A DNA stretch of 64,000 nt from Myxococcus fulvus. GTDB taxonomy: Bacteria > Myxococcota > Myxococcia > Myxococcales > Myxococcaceae. Position numbers and translations under genes: made by a program. The notes beneath the pieces are model-generated. The model was not told where the DNA came from. It was given only the letters and a program-made list of their open reading frames with translations, and made no database searches. The stretch spans positions 1 to 64,000 of the forward strand of contig NZ_FOIB01000002.1 in assembly GCF_900111765.1 (NCBI RefSeq). Reading direction: 5' to 3'. Positions 48,856 through 57,817 of this stretch are shown in pieces. The number at the start of each line of letters is the position of its first letter. Positions within the stretch are counted from its first letter, which is position 1.

Positions 48856-50465
48856 TGGGCCGCCGGGACGACAAGGGTGGCAAGGGCGAGCCCAGGCGCG
48901 CCTCCCCCTGGCGCCGCGACGACTGCGGCCCCTGGGACTTGAGCTGCGAGGAGGCCGAGGAGTTCTCCCGCTGGCTCCACCGCGAGGTGGAGGAGGCCCG
49001 GGCCCAGGGACCCGGTGGCCAGTGGGCGAACGACGACTCCTCGTCGGACGACTCCTCGTCGGACCCGCGCCCCGGATGGGGACGACGACCCGGGGGTTGG
49101 GGGAAGCATCCCCGGCACGAGCACATCGAGCGGTGGCGGCGGCACCATCAGGCGCGCTGGAGTCACTGGCGCATGAGCCGGCTGGGCCACTTCGTGCGGG
49201 CCCGGCTGCACCGGCGCCTGTTCATGTGGTTCGGGTTGACCATCTCGCTGACGGGCCTGGTGGTGGGCCTGGTGTTCAACATCGTCGGAGGCACCACCTG
49301 GAAGCAGGAGATGGTCCGGCTCAAGAACTTCGCGAGCCACCGCTTCGAGGAGGTCTGGGACGAGCCCGCGCGCAGGGAGGCGCTGGCGCAGTCCGTGGCG
49401 CGGGATTTGGACATCGACGTGGAGCTGAAGGACGCGTCGGGCAAGCTGCTCGTGCTGGCCGGAGGGCTGTGCAACAGCACCGAGATGTCCCTGCCCGTGA
49501 TGCGCGGAGACACCACGCTGGGACAGGTGCGACTGTGCTACGGGAGCGAGCGCGCCAAGAACAAGATGAAGTTGATCCTCCCGCTGGTCGCCGCGTGCCT
49601 CATGCTGTGGATGGCCTCCGGGAAGATGGCGCGCAGGCTGGCCAAGCCCGTGGATGCGCTGGTGCAGGCCACCAAGGCGCTGGGGGCCGGACGGCTCGAC
49701 GCTCGCGCCGAGGTCCTCCCCCACGCGACGGGTGAGTTCACCGTGCTGGCGGTCGCCTTCAACGACATGGCGGGGCGCATCGAGAAGCAGGTGGCGGACC
49801 AGCGCGAGCTGCTCGCGGCGGTGTCGCACGAGCTGCGCACGCCGCTGGCGCGGATGCGCGTGTTGACGGAGCTGTTGCGCGACGGCGGGGGGAATCCCAA
49901 GACGCTGGACCAGGTGGACCGCGAGGTGGTGGAGCTGGACGCGCTGGTGGGCGAGCTGCTCGCGAGCTCGCGGCTGGACTTCGGTCAGCTCACGCCCCGG
50001 GTGCTGGATGGGCGCACGCTGGCGAGTCAGGCGCTGGAGCGCGCGGGGCTGCCGTCGGAGCTGCTCGACTCGGAGTTGCCGGAGGCGGTGCTGGTGGGTG
50101 ACGCGACGCTGCTGGGGCGCGCGCTGGCCAACCTGCTGGACAACGCGCGCAAGCACGGCGGCGGCGCGAGCACGCTGCGGGTGGAGGAGCGCGAGGAGGA
50201 CATGTGCTTCTGCGTGGAGGACCGGGGTCCGGGGCTCCTCCAGGGTGAGGAGGAGCGCATCTTCCAGCCCTTCTATCGGAAGGACCGGGGCGGCGAGGCC
50301 CGGGAGGCGGGCTCGCTGGGGCTGGGGCTCGCGCTGGTGCAGCGCATCGCGAAGGCGCACGGGGGCGAGACGTTCGCGGAGAACCGCGAGGGCGGCGGCG
50401 CGCGCGTGGGCTTCACGGTGAAGAAGGCGGGGCCGCCGGGCTCGCTGGAGCAGCCGGCGGCGTAG
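48855..50465 (+). CDS. Sensor histidine kinase
   Basis: A 536-residue membrane kinase. An unusual 115-residue, charged, Asp/Ser-rich N-terminal cytoplasmic segment precedes TM1 (about 123-144). The periplasmic loop of about 90 residues has two cysteines; TM2 spans about 239-256. HAMP follows, then HisKA with phosphoacceptor His325 (AVSHELRTPLAR), then the HATPase with N box LANLLDNARKH, G1 VEDRGPG and G2 GLGLALV. It would phosphorylate the coupled regulator. The signal is unknown; with the His-rich CpxP-like protein at the head of the cassette, envelope stress or metal is a fair guess. Confidence 0.9.
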   Translation: MGRRDDKGGKGEPRRASPWRRDDCGPWDLSCEEAEEFSRWLHREVEEARAQGPGGQWANDDSSSDDSSSDPRPGWGRRPGGWGKHPRHEHIERWRRHHQARWSHWRMSRLGHFVRARLHRRLFMWFGLTISLTGLVVGLVFNIVGGTTWKQEMVRLKNFASHRFEEVWDEPARREALAQSVARDLDIDVELKDASGKLLVLAGGLCNSTEMSLPVMRGDTTLGQVRLCYGSERAKNKMKLILPLVAACLMLWMASGKMARRLAKPVDALVQATKALGAGRLDARAEVLPHATGEFTVLAVAFNDMAGRIEKQVADQRELLAAVSHELRTPLARMRVLTELLRDGGGNPKTLDQVDREVVELDALVGELLASSRLDFGQLTPRVLDGRTLASQALERAGLPSELLDSELPEAVLVGDATLLGRALANLLDNARKHGGGASTLRVEEREEDMCFCVEDRGPGLLQGEEERIFQPFYRKDRGGEAREAGSLGLGLALVQRIAKAHGGETFAENREGGGARVGFTVKKAGPPGSLEQPAA

Positions 50466-50639
50466 GCGGGCCTCCTCCGGCGCATCGCCGCTCATGGCGC
50501 GTGAGGCCCGGGGGCTTCGGAGCGAGGGCCTGCTCGCAATGGCGACGAGCTCGCTTCTGCCGGCAGAGACCTCCTCGCGGCGAGGCGACCCGTCCCCGAG
50601 CGCGGAACACGCCTCGTTACGAGGCGACGCGCCCATTCC

Positions 50640-51010
50640 GCGAGCACCGGCCGCTCTGCGGCGAGGCGACACGCCCAGGCCTCATTGCGGAGAGGCGATG
50701 CGCCTGTTCCGCGAGCACGGGTTTCTTCGCGGCGATGCGACGAACCTCTTCCGCGAGCGCGGGCCGCTCTGCGGCGAGGCGACACGCCCAGGCCTCATTG
50801 CGCAGAGGCGATGCGCCTGTTCCGCGAGCACAGGTTTCTTCGCAGCGAGGCGACGAACCTCTTCCGCGAGCGCGGGCCGCTCTGCGGCGAGACAACGAGC
50901 CCAGGCCTCTTTGCGCAGAGGCGATGCGCCTGTTCCGCGAGCACGGGTTTCTTCGCAGCGAGGCGACGAACCTCTTCCGCGAGCACGGGCCTCCTCGCGA
51001 ACGTGGCGAG
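50640..51010. repeat. 113-bp tandem repeat array
   Basis: Three consecutive 113-bp units (50651-50763, 50764-50876, 50877-50989) with decayed copies on both sides. Units 1 and 2 differ at 4 positions, units 2 and 3 at 7. Each unit is itself built of three 30-, 41- and 42-bp modules that share a GCGAGGCGA-type core, and contains a small dyad around GCGCA-GAGGCGA-TGCGC. Stop codons are absent in all frames over most of the array, but 113 is not a multiple of three, so it is not a protein repeat. It fills most of the 635-base gap between the kinase gene and the convergent cupredoxin-like gene. Confidence 0.85.
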
Positions 51011-51066
51011 GAGCCCTTTCCATCGAAGCGGACACCGCGTCGCGCGCAATGCCCGCGCCGCGAGGG

Positions 51067-51087
51067 GCCTTCCGTTTCGCGGAAGGC
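51067..51087 (-). terminator. Hairpin after the cupredoxin-like gene
   Basis: GCCTTCCG and CGGAAGGC form a perfect 8-bp stem with a 5-base loop, 13 bases beyond the stop codon of the leftward gene. No T-tract. Confidence 0.5.
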
Positions 51088-51100
51088 GCCCCAGCCAGCC

Positions 51101-51940
51101 CTACTTCTTCGCGGACGCGTCCTCGGCGGTGAACGCGAACGCGACGGTGGCCGGCGCGTCGTCCTTCACCGTGACTTCGGCGCTCTTCGTGCCGAACGTC
51201 TCGTGCCAGGCCTCCAGGGTGTACGTGCCCGCGGGCAGGCCCTGAATCGCGAAGGTGCCGTCCTCCCCCGTGGTGGCGAAGAACGGGTTCGGGTTGCTCA
51301 CCACGAACGCGGTCATCCACGGGTGCACGTCGCACTTGAGCTTCAGCACGTCATCCGCGGCGGGCACGGACTTCTGCACCGGCGCGCCCGAGGGAGGCTG
51401 GGCCACGTTGAAGGCCGACTTGGTGCCCACCACGCCGCGCACGTTGTGCAGCGTGCCGTCGCTGTTCTTGAAGACGACGGGCTGCCCCGCCACCGCGCCC
51501 TGCACGCGCGGCACGTAGGTGCACTTCGACTGGTCCACCACCACCGGCTCGCTCGGCACCGTGGAGGCCCCCGGCACGGCGCCCCGCACGCGCACCAGCA
51601 CGTTGCGCAGCTTGCCGTCCTTCACCAGCACCGCCTCGTCCTTGGACGCCCGCCCCTCACAGGCCGGGTCCGCGCTCGGCGGCAGGTCCGCCGCCACAGG
51701 CGCCGTGCCGGTGAAGGTCACCGTCCCCTTCACCTCGCCCTTGCCCACGGCGACGTTCGTCGTCTGTCCCGGCGCCTGGATGGGTGTGGCCGCGTGCGGC
51801 GCCTTCTCCTCCGGCGCGCGAGCCGCCTCGGCGGGCGCGGCGGGCGGAGGCGTGGCCGGGGCCTCCTCCTTCTTGCAAGCGGGCAGGGCCAACAGCCCCG
51901 CGGCTCCCAGCATCGACAGGCCGAGCGTGCGCAGCGTCAT
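51101..51940 (-). CDS. Cupredoxin-like/carboxypeptidase-regulatory-like lipoprotein
   Basis: A 279-residue predicted lipoprotein (lipobox LPAC). A Pro/Ala-rich linker precedes the mature domain. Residues about 60-215 look cupredoxin-like: a first ligand-type His in LHNVRG and a late KLKCDVHPWM with Cys, His and Met that could bind copper. The C-terminal about 60 residues are a carboxypeptidase regulatory-like sandwich (GEDGTFAIQGLPAGTYTLEAW). GAGGAG lies 7 bases before the ATG. It follows the ABC exporter genes after 83 bases and is probably part of the ctaB operon, where a copper protein would suit cytochrome oxidase assembly or electron supply; that is inference. Confidence 0.72.
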   Translation of the reverse strand: MTLRTLGLSMLGAAGLLALPACKKEEAPATPPPAAPAEAARAPEEKAPHAATPIQAPGQTTNVAVGKGEVKGTVTFTGTAPVAADLPPSADPACEGRASKDEAVLVKDGKLRNVLVRVRGAVPGASTVPSEPVVVDQSKCTYVPRVQGAVAGQPVVFKNSDGTLHNVRGVVGTKSAFNVAQPPSGAPVQKSVPAADDVLKLKCDVHPWMTAFVVSNPNPFFATTGEDGTFAIQGLPAGTYTLEAWHETFGTKSAEVTVKDDAPATVAFAFTAEDASAKK

Positions 51941-52023
51941 GTGCAATCTCCTCGGTGAACCGGTACTTCGTCCGCGCTCCCTCGTAGTCAAAGGACGCGG
52001 ACCTGTCCAACGGCCCGTCCGCG

Positions 52024-52881
52024 CTATTCGCGCCGGCTGACGCTCACCGCCGCCAGCCCCACGAATACCGCCGCGAACGCCAGCAGCACCGGCACCTCCC
52101 ACCCCGCGCCGGACAGGGGCGAGCCCACCGCCACCGACGCCTCGGCGCCGTACAGCGCGCGCCGCACGCCCTCCACCGAGAAGCGCATCGGGTTGAGCAC
52201 CATCACCCACGACAGCCAGGTGTCCGCGCCCTTGAGCGGAAACATGGCCCCGGACAGCACCCACATGGGCAGCATCACGATGCTCATCACCGCGTGGTAG
52301 CCCGCGCTCGAGCGCACCCACCACGCCAGCGACATGCCCATGCCCGTCAGCGCCAGCGCCGACAGCACCATCACCGATACGAGCAGCGGCAGGTTCAGCG
52401 TGGCCGCGCTCACACCCGCCAGCGGTGCCAGCAGCAGGAACAAGGACGCCTGCATCAGGGCAATCGCGGACGAGCCCAGCGCCTTGCCCAGCACCACCGC
52501 CAGCCGCGAGCCCGGCCCCGCGAGCACCGCCTGGAGGAAGCCCTCGCGGCGGTCCTCGATGACCGTGATTGTCGCGAAGATGGCGCTGAACAACAGCACC
52601 ATGGTGACGACGCCCGGGAAGAAGAACTGCTGGTAGCCCAGCCCCCGCGCGCCCTCGACGCGGAACGAGCCCGCGAAGCCCGAGCCGATGACGAACCAGA
52701 ACAGGATGGGCTGCGCCAGCGCGCCCACCACGCGGCTGGGCTGACGGAAGAAGCGCACCACGTCGCGCGCCATCAGCACCCGCACCGTCGCCCACTGCAG
52801 GGCCAGCGTGCCCGGCGCGCCCGGCGCCCGCGCGTCCTCGGCCACGGGGGGCGGCTGCGCGGTGGAAACCTCGGCGTTCAT
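52024..52881 (-). CDS. ABC-2 type transporter permease
   Basis: A 285-residue inner-membrane protein with six predicted membrane segments and a Pro/Ala-rich cytoplasmic N-terminus of about 30 residues. The segment WVLSGAMFPLKG before the fifth span is characteristic of ABC-2 (DrrB/NodJ/CcmB-like) permeases. Its ATG overlaps the ATPase stop codon as ATGA, so the two form one exporter. The cargo is unknown. Confidence 0.88.
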   Translation of the reverse strand: MNAEVSTAQPPPVAEDARAPGAPGTLALQWATVRVLMARDVVRFFRQPSRVVGALAQPILFWFVIGSGFAGSFRVEGARGLGYQQFFFPGVVTMVLLFSAIFATITVIEDRREGFLQAVLAGPGSRLAVVLGKALGSSAIALMQASLFLLLAPLAGVSAATLNLPLLVSVMVLSALALTGMGMSLAWWVRSSAGYHAVMSIVMLPMWVLSGAMFPLKGADTWLSWVMVLNPMRFSVEGVRRALYGAEASVAVGSPLSGAGWEVPVLLAFAAVFVGLAAVSVSRRE

Positions 52882-53867
52882 CGGCGTCTCCTCGGCGCGG
52901 CCTCCACGGCCGGCACGTCGGCGCCCAGCGCGCGCCCGGTGAGCTGCAGGAACACATCCGCCAACGTGGGGCGGCGCAGCGCGACGGACGTCATCCGCCC
53001 CGCCGGGAAGGACTCCACCAACCGGGGCACCAGCGCGTGGCCCTGCCGCGCCTCCACCTGCACCCGCCCCTCCACCACCTTCGCGTCCACGCCCAGCTTC
53101 TCGCGGACCTCCCGCGCCAGCGTCTCCGGCTCGGGCGCCTCCACCGTGAGGATGTCCCCACCCATGCGCGCGGCCAGCGCCGCCGGCGTGTCACATGCCA
53201 CGAGCTTCCCCGCGTCGAGCACCGCCAGCCGGTCACACACCTCGGCCTCGTCGGCCCGGTGCGTGGTGAGCAGCACCGTCAGCCCTTCCGCGTCGCGCAG
53301 CCGCTTCAGGTGCGCCCAGAAGGTGCGGAAGGCGGCCTCGTCCAGGCCCTGCGTGGGCTCGTCCATCAGCACCACGCGCGGCTGGTGCACCAGCGCCCGC
53401 GCCAGCTCCAGCCGGCGGCGCATGCCTCCGGACCACGTGCCCACCCGCTCGTCGCCCCGGTCCAACAGGCCGATGAGCCCCAGCATGGACTCCACACGCT
53501 CCCGGGCCCGCTCGCCCGTCAGCCCGTACAGCCGGGCCCCGAGCATCAGGTTCTCCCGCGCGGTGAGCAGGTCATCCAGGCTGCCGCGCTGGAAGATGAT
53601 GCCCATCTGCCGGCGCAGCGCCGGGTCGCTCAGGGACAGCTCGCGGCCAGCGAAGCGCACCTGCCCCGCGTCGGGCGCGAGCAGGCCCGCCAGGATCTGG
53701 AAGGTGGTGGACTTGCCGGCGCCGTTCGGGCCCAGGAGGCCCAGGATTTCGCCGGACCGCACCGACAGCGTGAGGCCGTCCACGGCCACGCGGTCCTTGA
53801 ACCGTCGGGTCAGTCCCTCGAGGTGGAGCAGCGCGGGTGGAGGGGTGTGAACCGAGGTATCAGGCAT
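52878..53867 (-). CDS. ABC transporter ATP-binding protein
   Basis: A 329-residue ATPase. Walker A (GPNGAGKST), Q-loop (IIFQRGSLDD), signature (WSGGMRRRLE), Walker B (RVVLMDEPTQGLD) and H-loop (LLTTHRADEAE) are all intact. The C-terminal about 90 residues form the extra domain typical of DrrA/CcmA-type subunits that pair with ABC-2 permeases. It starts 31 bases after ctaB on the same strand. Location next to heme O synthase suggests a role in respiratory-chain assembly, but other cargos are possible. Confidence 0.92.
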   Translation of the reverse strand: MPDTSVHTPPPALLHLEGLTRRFKDRVAVDGLTLSVRSGEILGLLGPNGAGKSTTFQILAGLLAPDAGQVRFAGRELSLSDPALRRQMGIIFQRGSLDDLLTARENLMLGARLYGLTGERARERVESMLGLIGLLDRGDERVGTWSGGMRRRLELARALVHQPRVVLMDEPTQGLDEAAFRTFWAHLKRLRDAEGLTVLLTTHRADEAEVCDRLAVLDAGKLVACDTPAALAARMGGDILTVEAPEPETLAREVREKLGVDAKVVEGRVQVEARQGHALVPRLVESFPAGRMTSVALRRPTLADVFLQLTGRALGADVPAVEAAPRRRR

Positions 53868-53898
53868 GGGCGGACTTTCCGCCGGCTGCCCCGCGCAC

Positions 53899-54783
53899 CT
53901 AGCCGCGGGGAACGCGGTCCAGGCTCAGCGCCGCGAACAATCCGGTGAGGTAGATCAACGAGAAGATGAACGTCTGGCGCGCCCAGGGCTTCCCCAGCCG
54001 GCGGAAGAACCCCCACGCCCCCACTCCCAGGAAGCTCAGCCCCAGGCCCACCGCGGCCGCCAGGTACCAGGAGCCGGCGATGTGGAGCTGGAAGGGCAAC
54101 AGCGTCATGGGCACCAGCGCCACCAGGTAGAGGACGATCTGCGCGCGGCTGGACTCGTCGCCGCGCTCAATCGGCACGGACTTGAGGCCCGCCGCCGCGT
54201 ACTCCTCCTTGCGGAACAGGGCGATGGCGATGAAGTGCGGCATCTGCCAGAGGAAGAGGATGGCAAAGAGCGCGAAGCCGCCCGCGTCGATGCGGTCCGT
54301 CACCGCCGTCCAGCCCATCAGCGGGGGCAGCGCGCCGGGGACGGCGCCCACCAGCATGGCCGCCGAGGTGCGCGCCTTGAGCGGCGTGTACGCCAGCACG
54401 TAGCTGAGCAGCGCGACCAGCCCCAGCGCGGCCGTCAGGAGATTCGCGCCCAGGGCCAGCGCCGGCAGGGACACCGCCGCCAGGGAGATGCCGAACCACA
54501 GCGCCACCGCCGGCTCCATGCGTCCGGAGGGCAGCGGCCGGTTCTGCGTGCGCGCCATGAACTTGTCGCTGTGGCGCTCCCAGTAGCAGTTGAGCGCGTT
54601 GGCCGCGCCCACCGTGCCGGCCGTGGCCAGCAGCGTCACCAGGGCATTGCCCGTGGACAGGGGACCTGGGGCCAGCCACATGCCGCCGGCCGTGGTGATG
54701 AGGACCAGGCTGGAGAGCCGGGGCTTCATCAGGGAGATCAGGTCGGACGCGGTCGTCGACACGGACTCGGCACGCGCGCTCAA
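53899..54783 (-). CDS. ctaB: Heme O synthase (protoheme IX farnesyltransferase)
   Basis: A 294-residue UbiA-family membrane enzyme that attaches a farnesyl group to heme b to make heme O for terminal oxidases. About eight to nine membrane segments are visible. The prenyl-binding motif appears as NCYWERHSDKFMARTQNRPL, with Glu replacing the usual first Asp, followed by RPLPSGR. The second loop shows the LWQMPHFIAIALFRKEEY block diagnostic of CtaB/CyoE. TTG at 54783 has GGAG 5 bases upstream and gives the normal family length; a downstream GTG is possible. It heads an operon with an ABC-2 exporter and a cupredoxin-like lipoprotein. Confidence 0.92.
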   Translation of the reverse strand: MSARAESVSTTASDLISLMKPRLSSLVLITTAGGMWLAPGPLSTGNALVTLLATAGTVGAANALNCYWERHSDKFMARTQNRPLPSGRMEPAVALWFGISLAAVSLPALALGANLLTAALGLVALLSYVLAYTPLKARTSAAMLVGAVPGALPPLMGWTAVTDRIDAGGFALFAILFLWQMPHFIAIALFRKEEYAAAGLKSVPIERGDESSRAQIVLYLVALVPMTLLPFQLHIAGSWYLAAAVGLGLSFLGVGAWGFFRRLGKPWARQTFIFSLIYLTGLFAALSLDRVPRG

Positions 54784-55072
54784 GCGGACTCCAGGGGAGA
54801 GCGTGACAGGGACGCTGCCGACGCGGGAACCGCCCTCCCATACAGGCACCACCGGGGGGTGGGCAAGGACACGTCACCGCGACGCGCCGGCCATGAACGG
54901 CCGCCCGCCCAGCGCCACGGGGTGGCTCGGGTGCGGGTCCTCGTGTCCTGGAGAGCGTGGGAAGGCAAACACCCGAGGGCATAGCCCCACTCGCGGGGGC
55001 CATCAACCCAGGAGCCCGGGGCCGTGCGCGCCCTGCTGGCCGCGCGCATCAGCCCCGCTTGTAGACCCTGGC

Positions 55073-57442
55073 TCAGCCCCCGGTGAGGGTGCGCGCCGCG
55101 GTGGCGTGCTCGCCGCTCGGCTCGCGCTTGAGGTACTCCTGCGCCAGCATCTTCGCCTTGGGCCCCTGCTTGGAGTCCTTGGAGAGCAGCGTGGCGTAGA
55201 AGTAGTACGCCGGGGAGAAGGCCTCGTCGGCGTTGAGGGCGCGCTGGTACGTCTCGTCCGCCTTCGCCGCGTCGCCCTTGCCCTGGTAGACGCGCGCCAG
55301 CTCCGTGAGGGCAATGGCCGAGCGCTCGGGCTGGCCGACGAACTCCTGGCTCGCCTTCTCCAGCTGCGTCTGCGCGTTCGTCCAGTCGGAGCGCTCGCGG
55401 TAGATGGCGCCCATGGCCAGGCGGGCCTCGGGGTTCTTCGCCTTGGGGTCCTTCACCGCGCGCTCGTACTGCTTGAGGGCGTCATCCAGCTTGCCCTGGC
55501 GGCGGTAGGCGTTGCCCAGCATGACCACCAGCTTGGGGCTGTCGCCCATCGTCTTGAGGGCCGTCTGGAGCGCCTCGGCGGCTTCCTTCTCGCCGCCCTG
55601 CTTGCCCATGAGGGCCTTGGCCAGCTCGACGTGGAACTGGGCGCGCGAGCCGTCCACGCGGATGGCCTTGCGGATCTCCTCGGCGGCCTGGTCGAAGTTG
55701 CCCTCGGTGAGCAGCCGGCGGCCCTTGATGAGGTGCAGGTCCGGGTTCTGCTTGTCGAGCGTGAAGCCCGTCTCCTCGCTCTTGAGCATCTCCGCGCGCG
55801 CCTTCTGCGGGTCCAGCGGCACGCCCGTGGCCTCCACCAGCTTCTGCTGCATGTCCGGCTTCTCGTTGGGCAGCGACGCGGAGACGCGGCTGACCAACAG
55901 CGAGCGCGCCAGGTGCGCGGCGGCGAGCTGACGGGGCGACGGCGGGGGCTCGGCGTCCAGCAGCTTCTTCAGCATGGACTGGACCAGGGGGTAGTTGGGC
56001 GCGTCCTGGTCGAGCATCAAGAGGGAGCGGCCCAGGAGCGACTCCGGGTGGTCCTTCTCGTAGCGCAGGGCCAGGTCGTAGTTCTTCCAGGCCGTGTTGT
56101 CCTGGCCCAGCCGGCGGTACACCGCGCCCAGGCCCGAGTAGATGCGCGGGTCGTCCGGCGCGAGCACCTGGGCGCGCTCCAGCGAGTCGCGGCCGCGGTC
56201 CAGGTCACCGGCGTTCATCTGGATGAGGCCGAGCGTCAGGTAGAGCAGCGAGCTGGAGCGCCCCTGGGCGTCCAGGCCCTTCACCGTCTCCTCCAGCTTG
56301 CCCAGGGCCTCCTTGCCCTTGCCGCCGTAGGTCTGCACGAGCGCCTCGGCCGCGATGAGGTGCGAGCTGACGTCGCCCGCCTTCATGCCCGCGGCCAGGT
56401 GCTCCTCGGCGCGGCGGCGCGCGTCGTCGCCGCCACCGTGCTCGCCCCAGCGGATGGCGTAGGCGTACGACAGGTAGCCATGGGCCAGGCCGGAGTCGGA
56501 GTTCACCTCCAGCGCCTTGTCGGCCGCCTCGCACGCCTTCTTGTAGCTGTCGAAGGAGTCGCGCTTGAGCAGCTCCGCGGACGCCTCCAGGTGCTTCTTC
56601 AGCTCCCGGGCCACGTTGCGCGTGTGCCGCGTGTACATCATGTAGCCGGGGATGAAGAGCACCAGGGCGCCCAGCAGCGCGAACGTCACCCACTTGCCGC
56701 GTCCCCCACCCTGCGGGGAGTTGCGACGGCCGCGGGGCGAGTCGTCCTCGTCGTCGTCATCGACCTCGTCCACCACCACCGGCTGAGGGCGACGGGGCTG
56801 GGCGGGGGCCTGACGCTGCGCGGGGGACTCGGCGCGCACCGGGGCCGCGGAGCCCGAGGGCGCGCGCGGCGTGGCCGCGGGCTTGGGCGTGGGCGCGGCG
56901 ACAGGCTCGGCCGTGGCGGCGACGCCGCTGGCCAGCGACGCGGCGGACTGCTGCGTGGCGGTGGGCGAGAGCACCGGCGGCGCGGCGACGGGCGCCTGGG
57001 GCGCGGCCGGACGCGGCGGGTCGATCTTGTGCTGCTGGAGCAGCGTGACGGTGTCCGGGTCTCCCGGGTCCACGCTGTACGCCTTGAGGAGGTTCGCCTT
57101 GCCGGGCTCGGCTTCGCCCGTCTTCAGCTGGAGGGCGCCAGCCATGCGCAGCGCGCCCTTGTCCTCGGGCTGGACCTGGAGCGCGCCGAGCGCCTCTTCC
57201 AGGGCCTTCTTGTCCTTGCCCTGCTCCGCGTACACACGGGCGAGCAACAAGCGGGGGTCGGCGGCGTTCGGATGCGCCTTGACGCCCTTCTTGCAGACGA
57301 CCATCGCCTCCATGAAGCGACCCATGCTCAGGTACGCTTCGGCTAGAGGTTTGTAGGCGGCGGACGAGGGATCGGAAGCGAACGCGTGTTCGAGCTTCGC
57401 GAGCTCTGCCGGGCTCAACGTCTTCGAAGGGGAGGTAGACAT
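55073..57442 (-). CDS. Membrane-anchored TPR-repeat protein
   Basis: A 789-residue protein. Residues about 10-130 hold three TPR units (AAYKPLAEAYLSMGRFMEAM and on). A 110-residue Pro/Ala-rich and acidic linker (VVVDEVDDDDEDDSPRGRR) leads to a membrane segment (about 254-274, WVTFALLGALVLFIPGYMMY). The remaining 500 residues are further TPR-like helices (for example LVVMLGNAYRRQGKLDDALK) placed across the membrane. Similar proteins in myxobacteria belong to motility or assembly complexes, but I cannot name this one. The start ATG at 57442 begins the TPR part. A 289-base gap without a supported gene separates its end from ctaB. Confidence 0.8.
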   Translation of the reverse strand: MSTSPSKTLSPAELAKLEHAFASDPSSAAYKPLAEAYLSMGRFMEAMVVCKKGVKAHPNAADPRLLLARVYAEQGKDKKALEEALGALQVQPEDKGALRMAGALQLKTGEAEPGKANLLKAYSVDPGDPDTVTLLQQHKIDPPRPAAPQAPVAAPPVLSPTATQQSAASLASGVAATAEPVAAPTPKPAATPRAPSGSAAPVRAESPAQRQAPAQPRRPQPVVVDEVDDDDEDDSPRGRRNSPQGGGRGKWVTFALLGALVLFIPGYMMYTRHTRNVARELKKHLEASAELLKRDSFDSYKKACEAADKALEVNSDSGLAHGYLSYAYAIRWGEHGGGDDARRRAEEHLAAGMKAGDVSSHLIAAEALVQTYGGKGKEALGKLEETVKGLDAQGRSSSLLYLTLGLIQMNAGDLDRGRDSLERAQVLAPDDPRIYSGLGAVYRRLGQDNTAWKNYDLALRYEKDHPESLLGRSLLMLDQDAPNYPLVQSMLKKLLDAEPPPSPRQLAAAHLARSLLVSRVSASLPNEKPDMQQKLVEATGVPLDPQKARAEMLKSEETGFTLDKQNPDLHLIKGRRLLTEGNFDQAAEEIRKAIRVDGSRAQFHVELAKALMGKQGGEKEAAEALQTALKTMGDSPKLVVMLGNAYRRQGKLDDALKQYERAVKDPKAKNPEARLAMGAIYRERSDWTNAQTQLEKASQEFVGQPERSAIALTELARVYQGKGDAAKADETYQRALNADEAFSPAYYFYATLLSKDSKQGPKAKMLAQEYLKREPSGEHATAARTLTGG

Positions 57443-57551
57443 TACCGGGGGGAGGGACACCGGGCGGAAAGGGTACGCCTGAGAAGAGGGGTTTTTATGG
57501 CATCCGCTGCGCGGCACGTCAATCGCACGGATGAGACCCGAAGGCTTGCGC

Positions 57552-57580
57552 TTGACAGCAGGGAAGGGGTCCGGTACTAG
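57552..57580 (+). promoter_or_regulatory. Sigma-70-type promoter of tRNA-Ala
   Basis: TTGACA (57552-57557), a 17-bp spacer, then TACTAG (57575-57580). This is close to the consensus and lies about 55 bases upstream of the mature tRNA. Confidence 0.75.
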
Positions 57581-57635
57581 CCCGTTCACCTTCGGCGGCC
57601 CAAAACGCCAAGGCGCAGCACGCAGGGCCATTTGT

Positions 57636-57711
<76 letters not shown>

Positions 57712-57722
57712 TGCAGCAAACG

Positions 57723-57753
57723 AAGGGCCTCACGGGAAACCGTGAGGCCCTTT
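57723..57753 (+). terminator. Intrinsic terminator after tRNA-Ala
   Basis: AAGGGCCTCACGG and CCGTGAGGCCCTT form a perfect 13-bp stem with a GAAA tetraloop, followed by TGCATTT. A strong factor-independent terminator 12 bases after the tRNA. Confidence 0.85.
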
Positions 57754-57817
57754 GCATTTGGGGCTTTTCGAGCAACTGCCGAATTGCAAAGCAGGCGGGC
57801 TTTGTTATCCGGAGCCG

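Noticed and set aside
50640-51010. Possible CRISPR array
   Set aside because: The repeats are contiguous 113-bp units without unique spacers, and there are no cas genes.
50501-51958. Long open frames through the 113-bp repeat array
   Set aside because: Several frames on both strands are open at once and the period is not a multiple of three. The frame also runs antisense over the cupredoxin-like gene.
54590-57346. A 918-codon plus-strand frame opposite ctaB and the TPR gene
   Set aside because: Leu/Arg/Val-rich shadow without domains; the minus strand carries clear TPR repeats.
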